64,000 nt of DNA. Origin: Rhipicephalus microplus. Taxonomy: Eukaryota > Arthropoda > Arachnida > Ixodida > Ixodidae. A model generated the notes under the pieces. It did not search any database. It had not been told where the DNA came from and saw nothing but the letters and a program-made list of their open reading frames with translations. The stretch covers positions 9,826,001 through 9,890,000 of the forward strand of contig NC_134701.1 in the NCBI RefSeq assembly GCF_043290135.1, written 5' to 3'. The position numbers were made by a program, and so were the translations under genes. Below, in pieces: positions 32,477-44,308 of the stretch (the stretch's first letter is position 1; every line of letters starts with the position of its first letter).

Positions 32477-33374
32477 AGGTACGAGCACACCCGGTGGTGG
32501 TGCGGCGCTTTTTTTCTTTGGGCTGATAGCTTTGAAGAAATGTTCTGATGGTGGTGAGAGTGGAGCACGACTGTCTCCGTGGCGCAGTTGGCTAGCGCGA
32601 TCGGCTGTTAACAGAAATGTTGGAGGTTCGAGCCCACCCGGTGGTGGTGCGGCGCTTTTTTTCTTTTGGGCTGATAGCTTTGAAGATATGTTCTGATGGT
32701 GGTGAGAGTGGAGCAGGACTGTCTCCGTGGCGCAATTGCCTAGTGCGATCGGCTGTTAACTGAAAGGTTGTAGGTTCAAGCCCATCCAGTGGTGGTGCGG
32801 CGCTTTATTTTTCTTTGGTCTGATAGCTTTGAAGATATGTTCTGATGGTGGTGAGAGTGGAGCAGGACTCTCTCCGTGGCGAATAGACTAGCGCGAACGG
32901 CTGTTAACCGAAAGGTTGGAGGTACGAGCCAACCCGTTGGTGGTGCGGCGCTTTTTTTTCTTTGGGCTGATAGCTTTGAAGAAATGTTCTGATGGTGGTG
33001 AGAGTGGAGCACGACTGTCTCCATGGCGCAATTGGCTAGCGCGATCGGCTGTTAACCGAAAGGTTGGAGGTACGAGCACAACCGGTGGTGGTGCGGCGCT
33101 TTTTTTTTTCTTTGGGCTGATAGCTTTGAAGAAATGTTCTGATGGTGGTGAGAGTGGAGCACGACTGTCTCCGTGGCGCAGTTGGCTAGCGCGATCGGCT
33201 GTTAACCGAAATCTTGGAGCTTCGAGCCCACCCGGTGGTGGTGCGGCGCTTTTTTTCTTTTGGGCTGATAGCTTTGAAGATATGTTCTGATGGTGGTGAG
33301 AGTGGAGCAGGACTGTCTCCGTGGCGCAATTGGCTAGTGCGATCGGCTGTTAACCGAAAGGTTGGAGGTTCGAG
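29880..33374 (+). repeat. Tandem duplication of about 1.77 kb (12 units)
   Basis: Units from about 29880 to 31600 recur at offset 1772, for example 30406 with 32178 and 31144 with 32916. Scattered single-base differences and small T-run changes separate the copies. Boundaries are approximate because every unit resembles every other. Confidence 0.8.
30654..30727 (+). tRNA. tRNA-Asn-like unit with a fully paired anticodon stem
   Basis: This copy has gcgcgTTCGG, so pair 27-43 is T-A and the anticodon stem is complete, as in normal metazoan tRNA-Asn. Its D-stem is GCAC/GCGC and its T-stem partner is ACACC, so other stems are worse. Closely related copies are near 16272 and 32426. Confidence 0.55.
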
Positions 33375-36300
33375 CCCACCCGGTGGTGGTGCGGCGCTTT
33401 TTTTTCTTTGGGCTGATAACTTTGAAACTATGTTCTGATGGTGGTGAGAGTGGAGCACGACTGTCTCCGTGGCGCAATTGGCTAGCGCGATCGGCTGTTA
33501 ACCGAAAGGTTGGAGGTACGAGCCCACCCGGTGGTGGTGCGGTGCTTTTTTTTCTTTGGACAGATATATTTGAAGATATGTTCTCGTGGTGGTGAGTGTG
33601 GGGCAGGAATGTCTCCGTGGCGCAATTGGCTAGCGTCATCGGCTGTTAACCGAAAGGTTGGAGGTACGAGCACACCCGGTGGTGGTGCGGCGCTTTTTTT
33701 TTCTTTGGGCTGATAGCTTTGAAGAAATGTTCTGATTGTGTTGAGAGTGGAGCACGACTGTCTCCGTGGCGCAGTTGGCTAGCGCGATCGGCTGTTAACC
33801 GAAATGTTGGAGGTTCGAGCCCGCCCGGTGGTGGTGCGGCGCTTTTTTTCTTTTGGGCTGATAGCTTTGAAGATATGTTCTGATGGTGGTGAGGGTGGAG
33901 CAGGACTGTCTCCTTGGCGCAATTGCCTAGTGCGATCGGCTGTTAACCGAAAGGTTGGAGGTTCGAGCCCACCCGGTGGTGGTGCGGCGCTTTTTTTTTG
34001 GCTGATAAATTTGAAGCTATGTTCTGATGGTGGTGAGAGTGGAGCGCGACTGTCTCCGTGGCGCAATTGGCTAGCGCGATCGGCTGTTAACCGAAAGGTT
34101 GGAGCTACGAGCCCACCCGGTGGTGGTGCGGCGCTCTTTTTGGACTGATAGCTTTGAAGATATGTTCTGGTGGTGGTGAGAGTGGAGCACGACTGTCTCC
34201 GTGGCGCGATAAGCTAGCGCGATCGGCTGTTAACCGAAAGGTTAGAGGTTCGAGCCCTCCCGGGAGTGGTGTGTTGCCTTTTTTATTTTGCGCTGATAGC
34301 TTTGAAGATATGTTCTGGTGGTGGTGAGTGTGGAGCAGGACTGTCTCCGTTGCGCGATTGGCTAGCGCGATCGGCTGTTGACCGAAAGGTTGGAGGTACG
34401 AGCCCACCCGGTGGTGGTGTGGCGCTTTTTTTTCTTTGGGCTGATAGCTTTAAAGATATGTACTTATGGTGGTGAGAGTGGAGCACGACTGTCTCCGTGG
34501 CGCAATTGGCTAGCGCGATCGGCTGTTAACTGAAAGGTTGTAGGTTCGAGCCCATCCGGTGGTGGTGCGGCGCTTTATTTTTCTTTAGGCTGATAGCTTT
34601 GAAGATATGTTCTGATGGTGGTGAGAGTGGAGCAGGACTCTCTCCGTGGCGAATAGACTAGCACGATCGGCTGTTAACCGAGAGGTTGGAGGTACGAGCC
34701 CACCCGGTGGTGGTGCGGTGCTTTTCTTTCTTTGGGCTGATAGCTCTGAAGAAATGTTCTGACGGTGGTGAGAGTGGAGCACGACTGTCTTCGGGGCGCA
34801 TTTGGCTATGCGATCGGCTGTTAACTGAAAGGTTGGAGGTTCGAGCCCTCCCCTGGAGTGGTGTGTTGTTGTTTTTTCTTTGGGCTGATAGCTTTGAAGA
34901 TATGTTCTGATGGTGGTGAGAGTGAAGCACGACTGTCTCCATGGCACAATTGGCTAGCGCGATCGGCTGTTAACCGAAAGGTTGGAGGTACGAGCACACC
35001 CTGTGGTGGTGCGGCGCTTTTTTTTCTTTGGGCTGATAGCTTTGAAGAAATGTTCTGATGGTGGTGAGAGTGGAGCACGACTGTCTCCGTGGCGCAGTTG
35101 GTTAGCGCGATCGGCTGTTAACCGAAAGGTTGGAGGTACGAGCCCACCCGGTGGTGGTGCGGCGCTTTTTTTTTTCTTTGGGCTGATAGCTTTGAAGATA
35201 TGTTCTGATGGTGGTAAGAGTGGAGCACGACTGTCTCCATGGCGCAATTGGCTAGCGCGATCGGCTGTTAACTGAAAGTTTGGAGGTACGAGCCAACCCG
35301 GTGGTGGTGCGGCGCTTTTTTTCCTTGGGCTGATAGCTTTGAAGAAATGTTCTGATGGTGGTGAGAGTGGAGCACGACTGTCTCCATGGCGCAATTGGCT
35401 AGCGCGATCGGCTGTTAACCGAAAGGTTGGAGGTACGAGCACAACCGGTGGTGGTGCGGCGCTTTTTTTTCTTTGGGCTGATAGCTTTGAAGAAATGTTC
35501 TGATGGTGGTGAGAGTGGAGCACGACTGTCTCCGTGGCGCAGTTGCCTAGCGCGATCGGCTGTTAACCGAAATGTTGGAGGTTCGAGCCCACCCGGTGGT
35601 GGCGCGGCGCTTTTTTTCTTTTGGGCTGATAGCTTTGAAGATATGTTCTGATGGTGGTGAGAGTGGAGCAGGACTGTCTCCGTGGCGCAATTGGCTAGTG
35701 CGATCGGCTGTTAACCGAAAGGTTGGAGGTTCGAGCCCACCCGGTGGTGGTGCGGCGCTTTTTTTTCTTTGGGCTGATAACTTTGAAACTATGTTCTGAT
35801 GGTGGTGAGAGTGGAGCACGACTGTCTCCGTGGCGCAATTGGCTAGCGCGATCGGCTGTTAACCGAAAGGTTGGAGGTACGAGCCCACCCGGTGGTGGTG
35901 CGGTGCTTTTTTTTCTTTGGACAGATATATTTGAAGATATGTTCTCGTGGTGGTGAGTGTGGGGCAGGAATGTCTCCGTGGCGCAATTGGCTAGCGTCAT
36001 CGGCTGTTAACCGAAAGGTTGGAGGTACGAGCACACCCGGTGGTGGTGCGGCGCTTTTTTTTTCTTTGGGCTGATAGCTTTGAAGAAATGTTCTGATTGT
36101 GTTGAGAGTGGAGCACGACTGTCTCCGTGGCGCAGTTGGCTAGCGCGATCGGCTGTTAACCGAAATGTTGGAGGTTCGAGCCCGCCCGGTGGTGGTGCGG
36201 CGCTTTTTTTCTTTTTGGCTGATAGCTTTGAAGATATGTTCTGATGGTGGTGAGGGTGGAGCAGGACTGTCTCCGTGGCGCAATTGCCTAGTGCGATCGG

Positions 36301-38050
36301 CTGTTAACCGAAAGGTTGGAGGTTCGAGCCCACCCGGTGGTGGTGCGGCGCTTTTTTTTGGCTGATAAATTTGAAGCTATGTTCTGATGGTGGTGAGAGT
36401 GGAGCGCGACTGTCTCCGTGGCGCAATTGGCTAGCGCGATCGGCTGTTAACCGAAAGGTTGGAGCTACGAGCCCACCCGGTGGTGGTGCGGCGCTCTTTT
36501 TGGACTGATAGCTTTGAAGATATGTTCTGGTGGTGGTGAGAGTGGAGCACGACTGTCTCCGTGGCGCGATAAGCTAGCGCGATCGGCTGTTAACCGAAAG
36601 GTTAGAGGTTCGAGCCCTCCCGGGAGTGGTGTGTTGCCTTTTTTATTTTGCGCTGATAGCTTTGAAGATATGTTCTGGTGGTGGTGAGTGTGGAGCAGGA
36701 CTGTCTCCGTTGCGCGATTGGCTAGCGCGATCGGCTGTTGACCGAAAGGTTGGAGGTACGAGCCCACCCGGTGGTGGTGTGGCGCTTTTTTTTCTTTGGG
36801 CTGATAGCTTTAAAGATATGTACTTATGGTGGTGAGAGTGGAGCACGACTGTCTCCGTGGCGCAATTGCCTAGCGCGATCGGCTGTTAACTGAAAGGTTG
36901 TAGGTTCGAGCCCATCCGGTGGTGGTGAGGCGCTTTATTTTTCTTTGGGCTGATAGCTTTGAAGATATGTTCTGATGGTGGTGAGAGTGGAGCAGGACTC
37001 TCTCCGTGGCGAATAGACTAGCACGATCGGCTGTTAACCGAGAGGTTGGAGGTACGAGCCCACCCGGTGGTGGTGCGGTGCTTTTCTTTCTTTGGGCTGA
37101 TAGCTCTGAAGAAATGTTCTGACGGTGGTGAGAGTGGAGCACGACTGTCTTCGGGGCGCATTTGGCTATGCGATCGGCTGTTAACTGAAAGGTTGGAGGT
37201 TCGAGCCCTCCCCTGGAGTGGTGTGTTGTTGTTTTTTCTTTGGGCTGATAGCTTTGAAGATATGTTCTGATGGTGGTGAGAGTGAAGCACGACTGTCTCC
37301 ATGGCACAATTGGCTAGCGCGATCGGCTGTTAACCGAAAGGTTGGAGGTACGAGCACACCCTGTGGTGGTGCGGCGCTTTTTTTTCTTTGGGCTGATAGC
37401 TTTGAAGAAATGTTCTGATGGTGGTGAGAGTGGAGCACGACTGTCTCCGTGGCGCAGTTGGTTAGCGCGATCGGCTGTTAACCGAAAGGTTGGAGGTACG
37501 AGCCCACCCGGTGGTGGTGCGGCGCTTTTTTTTTCTTTGGGCTGATAGCTTTGAAGATATGTTCTGATGGTGGTAAGAGTGGAGCACGACTGTCTCCATG
37601 GCGCAATTGGCTAGCGCGATCGGCTGTTAACTGAAAGGTTGGAGGTACGAGCCAACCCGGTGGTGGTGCGGCGCTTTTTTTCTTTGGGCTGATAGCTTTG
37701 AAGAAATGTTCTGATGGTGGTGAGAGTGGAGCACGACTGTCTCCATGGCGCAATTGGCTAGCGCGATCGGCTGTTAACCGAAAGGTTGGAGGTACGAGCA
37801 CAACCGGTGGTGGTGTGGCGCTTTATTTTCTTTGGGCTGATAGCTTTGAAGAAATGTTCTGATGGTGGTGAGAGTGGAGCACGACTGTCTCCGTGGCGCA
37901 GTTGCCTAGCGCGATCGGCTGTTAACCGAAATGTTGGAGGTTCGAGCCCACCCGGTGGTGGCGCGGCGCTTTTTTTCTTTTGGGCTGATAGCTTTGAAGA
38001 TATGTTCTGATGGTGGTGAGAGTGGAGCAGGACTGTCTCCGTGGCGCAAT
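33334..38050 (+). repeat. Tandem duplication of about 2.36 kb (16 units)
   Basis: The stretch starting at 33334 is followed directly by a near-identical copy starting at 35695, with offset 2361 falling to 2360 and 2359 through T-run changes. Matching landmarks include 33510 with 35871 and 34686 with 37046. Confidence 0.85.
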
Positions 38051-41000
38051 TGGCTAGTGCGATCGGCTGTTAACCGAAAGGTTGGAGGTTCGAGCCCACC
38101 CGGTGGTGGTGCGGCGCTTTTTTTTTCTTTGGGCCGATAGCTCTGAAGAAATGTTCTGACGGTGGTGAGAGTGGAGCAGGACGGTCTCCGTGGCGCAATT
38201 GGCTAGTGCGATCGGCTGTTAACCGAAAGGTTGGAGGTTCGAACCCACCCGGTGGTGGTGCGGCGCTTTTTTTTCTTTGGGCTGATAACTTTGAAGCTAT
38301 GTTCTGATGGTGGTGAGAGTGGAGCGCGACTGTCTCCGTGGCGCAATTGGCTAGCGCGATCGGGTGTTAACCGAAAGGTTGGAGCTACGAGCCCACCCGG
38401 TGGTGGTCCGGCGCTTTTTTTTCTTTGGGCTGATAGCTTTGAAGATATGTTCTTATGGTGGTGAGAGTGGAGCACGACTGTCTCCGTGGCGCAATTGGCT
38501 AGCGCGATCGGCTGTTAACCGAAAGGTTGGAGGTGCGAGCCCACCCGGTGGTGGTGCGGTGCTTTTTTTTCTTTGGACAGATATATTTGAAGATATGTTC
38601 TAGTGGTGGTGAGTGTGGAGCAGGACTGTCTCCGTGGCGCAATTGGCTAGCGTCATCGGCTGTTAACCGAAAGGTTGGAGGTACGAGCACACCCGGTGGT
38701 GGTGCGGCGCTTTTTTTTTCTTTGGGCTGATAGCTTTGAAGAAATGTTCTGATGGTGTTGAGAGTGGAGCACGACTGTCTCCGTGGCGCAGTTGGCTAGC
38801 GCGATCGCCTGGTAACCGAAATGTTGGAGGTTCGAGCCCACCCGGAGGTGGTGCGGCGCTTTTTTTCTTTTGGGCTGATAGCTTTGAAGATATGTTCTGA
38901 TGGTGGTGAGAGTGGAGCAGGACTGTTTCCGTGGCGCAATTGCCTAGTGCGATCGGCTGTTAACCGAAAGGTTGGAGGTTCGAGCCCACCCGGTGGTGGT
39001 GCGGCACTTTTTTTCTTTGGGCTGATAAATTTGAAGCTATGTTCTGAAGGTGGTGTGAGTGGAGCGCGGTTGTCTCCGTGGCGCAATTGGCTAGCGCGAT
39101 CGGCTGTTAACCGAAAGGTTGGAGGTACGAGCACAACCGGTGGTGTTGCGGCGATTTTTTTTCATTGGCCTGATAGCTTTGAAGAAATGTTCTGATGGTG
39201 GTGAGAGTGGAGCATGACTGTCTCCGTGGCGCAGTTGGCTAGCGCGATCGGCTGTTAACCAAAATGTTGGAGGTTCGAGCCCACCCGGTGGTGGTGCGGC
39301 GCTTTTTTTCTTTTGGGCTGATAGCTTTGAAGATATGTTCTGATGGTGGTGAGAGTGCAGCGCGACTGTCTCCGTGGCGCAATTGGCTAGCGCGATCGGC
39401 TGTTAACCGAAAGATTGGAGCTACGAGCCCACCCGGTGGTGGTGCGGCGCTTTTTTTATTTTGCGCTGATAGCTTTGAAGAAATGTTCTGATGGTGGTGA
39501 GAGTGGAGCACGACTGTCTCCGTGGCGCAGTTGGCTAGCGCGATTGGCTGTTAACCGAAAGGTTGGAGGTACGAGCACAACCGGTGGTGGTGCGGCGCTT
39601 TTTTTTCTTTGGGCTGATAGCTTTGAAGAAATGTTCTGATGGTGGTGAGAGTGGAGCACGACTGTCTCCGTGGCGCAGTTGGCTAGCGCGATCGGCTGTT
39701 AACCGAAATGTTGGAGGTTCGAGCCCACCCGGTGGTGGTGCGGCGCTTTTTTTCTTTTGGGCTGATAGCTTTGAAGATATGTTCTGATGGTGGTGAGAGT
39801 GCAGCGCGACTGTCTCCGTGGCGCAATTGGCTAGCGCGATCGGCTGTTAACCGAAAGGTTGGAGCTACGAGCCCACCCGGTGGTGGTGCGGCGCTTTTTT
39901 TATTTTGCGCTGGTAGCTTTGAAGATATGTTCTGGTGGTGGAGAGTGTGGAGCAAGACTGTCTCCGTGGCGCAATTGGCTAGCGCGATCGGCTGTTAACC
40001 GAAAGGTTGGAGGTACGAGCCCACCCGGTGGTGGTGCGGCGCTTTTTTTTTCTTTGGGCTGATAGCTTTGAAGATATGTTCTGATGGTGGTGAGAGTGGA
40101 GCACGACTGTCTCCATGGCGCAATTGGCTAGCGCGATCGGCTGTTAACCGAAAGGTTGAAGGTTCGAGCCCATCTGGTGGTGGTGCGGCGCCTTTTTTTT
40201 CTTTGGGCTGATAGCTTTGAAGATATGTTCTGATGGTGGTAAGAGTGGAGCACGACTGTCTCCATGGCGCAATTGGCTAGCGAGATCGGCTGTTAACCGA
40301 AAGGTTGGAGGTACGAGCCAACCCGGTGGTGGTGCGGCGCTTTTTTTCTTTGGGCTGATAGCTTTGAAGAAATGTTCTGATGGTGGTGAGAGTGGAGCAC
40401 GACTGTCTCCATGGCGCAATTGGCTAGCGCGATCGGCTGTTAACCGAAAGGTTGGAGGTACGAGCACAACCGGTGGTGGTGCGGCGCTTTTTTTTCTTTG
40501 GGCTGATAGCTTTGAAGAAATGTTCTGATGGTGGTGAGAGTGGAGCACGACTGTCTCCGTGGCGCAGTTGGCTAGCGCGATCGGCTGTCAACCGAAATGT
40601 TGGAGGTTCGAGCCCACCCGGTGGTGGCGCGGCGCTTTTTTTCTTTTGGGCTGATAGCTTTGAAGATATGTTCTGATGGTGGTGAGAGTGGAGCAGGACT
40701 GTCTCCGTGGCGCAATTGGCTAGTGCGATCGGCTGTTAACCGAAAGGTTGGAGGTTCGAGCCCACCCGGTGGTGGTGCGGCGCTTTTTTTCTTTGGGCTG
40801 ATAACTTTGAAGCTATGTTCTGATGGTGAAGAGAGTGGAGCGCGACTGTCTCCGTGGCGCAATTGGCTAGCGTGATCGGGTGTTAACCGAAAGGTTGGAG
40901 CTACGAGCCCACCCGGTGGTGGTGCGGCGCTTTTTTTTCTTTGGGCTGATAGCTTTGCAGATATGTTCTTATGGTGGTGAGAGTGGAGCACGACTGTCCC

Positions 41001-44000
41001 CGTGGCGCAGTTGGCTAGCGCGATCGGCTGTTAACTGAAATGTTGGAGGTTCGAGCCCACCCGGTGGTGGTGCGGCGCTTTTTTTCTTTTGGGCTGATAG
41101 CTTTGAAGATATGTTCTGATGGTGGTGAGAGTGGAGCAGGACGGTCTCCGTGGCGCAATTGGCTAGTGCGATTGGCTGTTAACCGAAAGGTTGGAGGTTC
41201 GAGCCCACCCGGTGGTGGTGCGGCGCTTTTTTTTCTTTGGGCTGATAACTTTGAAGCTATGTTCTGATGGTGGTGAGTGTGGAGCGCGACTGTCTCCGTG
41301 GCGCATTTGGCTAGCGCGATCGGGTGTTAACCGAAAGGTTGGAGCTACGAGCCCACCCGGTGGTGGTGCGGCGCTTTTTTTTTCTTTGGGCTGATAGCTT
41401 TGAAAATATGTTCTGATGGTGGTGAGAGTGGAGCACGACTGTCTCCGTGGCGCAATTGGCTAGCGCGATCGGCTGTTAACCGAAAGGTTGAAGGTTCGAG
41501 CCCATCCAGTGGTGGTGCGGCGCCTTTTTTTTCTTTGGGCTGATAGCTTTGAAGATATGTTCTGATGGTGGTAAGAGTGGAGCACGACTGTCTCCATGGC
41601 GCAATTGGCTAGCGCGAACGGCTGTTAACCGAAAGGTTGGAGGTACGAGCCTACCCGGTGGTGGTGCGGCGCTTTTTTTTCTTTGGGCTGATAGCTTTGA
41701 AGAAATGTTCTGATGGTGGTGAGAGTGGAGCACGACTGTCTCCATGGCGCAATTGGCTAGCGCGATCGGCTGTTAACCGAAAGGTTGGAGGTACGAGCAC
41801 AACCGGTGGTGGTGCGGCGCTTTTTTTTCTTTGGGCTGATAGCTTTGAAGAAATGTTCTGATGGTGGTGAGAGTGGAGCACGACTGTCTCTGTGGCGCAG
41901 TTGGCTAGCGCGATCGGCTGTTAACCGAAATGTTGGAGGTTCGAGCCCACCCGGTGGTGGTGCGGCGCTTTTTTTCTTTTGGGCTGATAGCTCTGAAGAA
42001 ATGTTCTGACGGTGGGGAGAGTTGAGCACGACTGTCTTCGTGGCGCAATTGGCTATGCGATCGGCTGTTAACTGAAAAGTTGGAGGTTCGAGCCCTCCCG
42101 GGAGTGGTGTGTTGCCTTTTTTTCTTTGGGCTGATAGCTTTGAAGATATGTTCTGATGGTGGTGAGAGTGGAGCAGAACTGTCTCCGTGGCGCAGTTGGC
42201 TGGCGCGATCGGCTGTTAACCGCAAGGTTGGAGGTACGAGCCCACCCGGTGGTGGTGCGGCGCTTTTTTTTCTTTGAGCTGATAGCTTTGAAGATATGTT
42301 CTTATGGTGGTTAGAGTGGAGCACGACTGTCTCCGTGGCGCAATTGGCTAGCGCGATCGGCTGTTAACCGAAAGGTTGGAGGTACGAGCCCACCCGGTGG
42401 TGGTGCGGTGCTTTTTTTTCTTTGGACAGATATATTTGAAGATATGTTCTGGTGGTGGTGAGTGTGGAGCAGGACTGTCTCCGTGGCGCAATTGGCTAGC
42501 GTCATCGGCTGTTAACCGAAAGGTTGGAGGTACGAGCACACCCGGTGGTGGTGCGGCGCTTTTTTTTTCTTTGGGCTGATAGCTTTGAAGAAATGTTCTG
42601 ATGTTGTTGAGAGTGGAGCACGACTGTCTCCGTGGCGCAGTTGGCTAGCGCGATCGGCTGTTAACCGAAATGTTGGAGGTTCGAGCCCACCCGGTGGTGG
42701 TGCGGCGCTTTTTTTCTTTTGGGCTGATAGCTTTGAAGATATGTTCTGATGGTGGTGAGAGTGGAACAGGACTGTCTCCGTGGCGCAATTGCCTAGTGCG
42801 ATCGGCTGTTAACCGAAAGGTTGGAGGTTCGAGCCCACCCGGTGGTGCTGCGGCGCTTTTTTTTTTGGCTGATAAATTTGAAGCTATGTTCTGATGGTGG
42901 TGAGAGTGGAGCGCGACTGTCTCCGTGGCGCAATTGGCTAGCGCGATCGGCTGTTAACCGAAAGGTTGGAGCTACGAGCCCACCCGGTAGTGGTGCGGCG
43001 CTCTTTTTGGACTGATAGCTTTGAAGATATGTTCTGGTGGTGGTGAGAGTGGAGCACGACTGTCTCCGTGGCGCGATAAGCTAGCGCGATCGGCTGTTAA
43101 CCGAAAGGTTAGAGGTTCGAGCCCTCCCGGGAGTGGTGTGTTGCCTTTTTTATTTTGCGCTGATAGCTTTGAAGATATGTTCTGGTGGTGGTGAGTGTGG
43201 AGCAGGACTGTCTCCGTGGCGCGATTGGCTAGCGCGATCGGCTGTTAACCGAAAGGTTGGAGGTACGAGCCCACCCGGTGGTGGTGTGGCGCTTTTTTTT
43301 CTTTGGGCTGATAGCTTTAAAGATATGTACTTATGGTGGTGAGAGTGGAGCACGACTGTCTCCGTGGCGCAATTGGCTAGCGCGATCGGCTGTTAACTGA
43401 AAGGTTGTAGGTTCGAGCCCATCCGGTGGTGGTGCGGCGCTTTATTTTTCTTTGGGCTGATAGCTTTGAAGATATGTTCTGATGGTGGTGAGAGTGGAGC
43501 AGGACTCTCTCCGTGGCGAATGGACTAGCGCGATCGGCTGTTAACCGAGAGGTTGGAGGTACGAGCCCACCCGGTGGTGGTGCGGCGCTTTTCTTTCTTT
43601 GGGCTGATAGCTCTGAAGAAATGTTCTGACGGTGGTGAGAGTGGAGCACGACTGTCTTCGTGGCGCATTTGGCTATGCGATCGGCTGTTAACTGAAAGGT
43701 TGGAGGTTCGAGCCCTCCCCTGGAGTGGTGTGTTGTTTTTTTTCTTTGGGCTGATAGCTTTGAAGATATGTTCTGATGGTGGTGAGAGTGAAGCACGACT
43801 GTCTCCGTGGCACAATTGGCTAGCGCGATCGGCTGTTAACCGAAAGGTTGGAGGTACGAGCACACCCGGTGGTGGTGCGGCGCTTTTTTTTCTTTGGGCT
43901 GATAGCTTTGAAGAAATGTTCTGATGGTGGTGAGAGTGGAGCACAACTGTCTCCGTGGCGCAGTTGGTTAGCGCGATCGGCTGTTAACCGAAAGGTTGGA

Positions 44001-44244
44001 GGTACGAGCCCACCCGGTGGTGGTGCGGCGCTTTTTTTTTCTTTGGGCTGATAGCTTTGAAGATATGTTCTGATGGTGGTAAGAGTGGAGCACGACTGTC
44101 TCCATGGCGCAATTGGCTAGCGCGATCGGCTGTTAACCGAAAGGTTGGAGGTACGAGCCAACCCGGTGGTGGTGCGGCGCTTTTTTTCTTTGGGCTGATA
44201 GCTTTGAAGAAATGTTCTGATGGTGGTGAGAGTGGAGCACGACT

Positions 44245-44308
44245 GTCTCCATGGCGCAATTGGCTAGCGCGAACCGAAAGGTTGGAGGTACGAGCACAAC
44301 CGGTGGTG
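44245..44308 (+). pseudogene. tRNA-like unit with anticodon arm deleted
   Basis: The sequence passes directly from gctagcgcga to accgaaagg. Ten bases that would form the 5' side of the anticodon stem and most of its loop are missing. The A box, B-box region and T-run remain. Confidence 0.75.
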
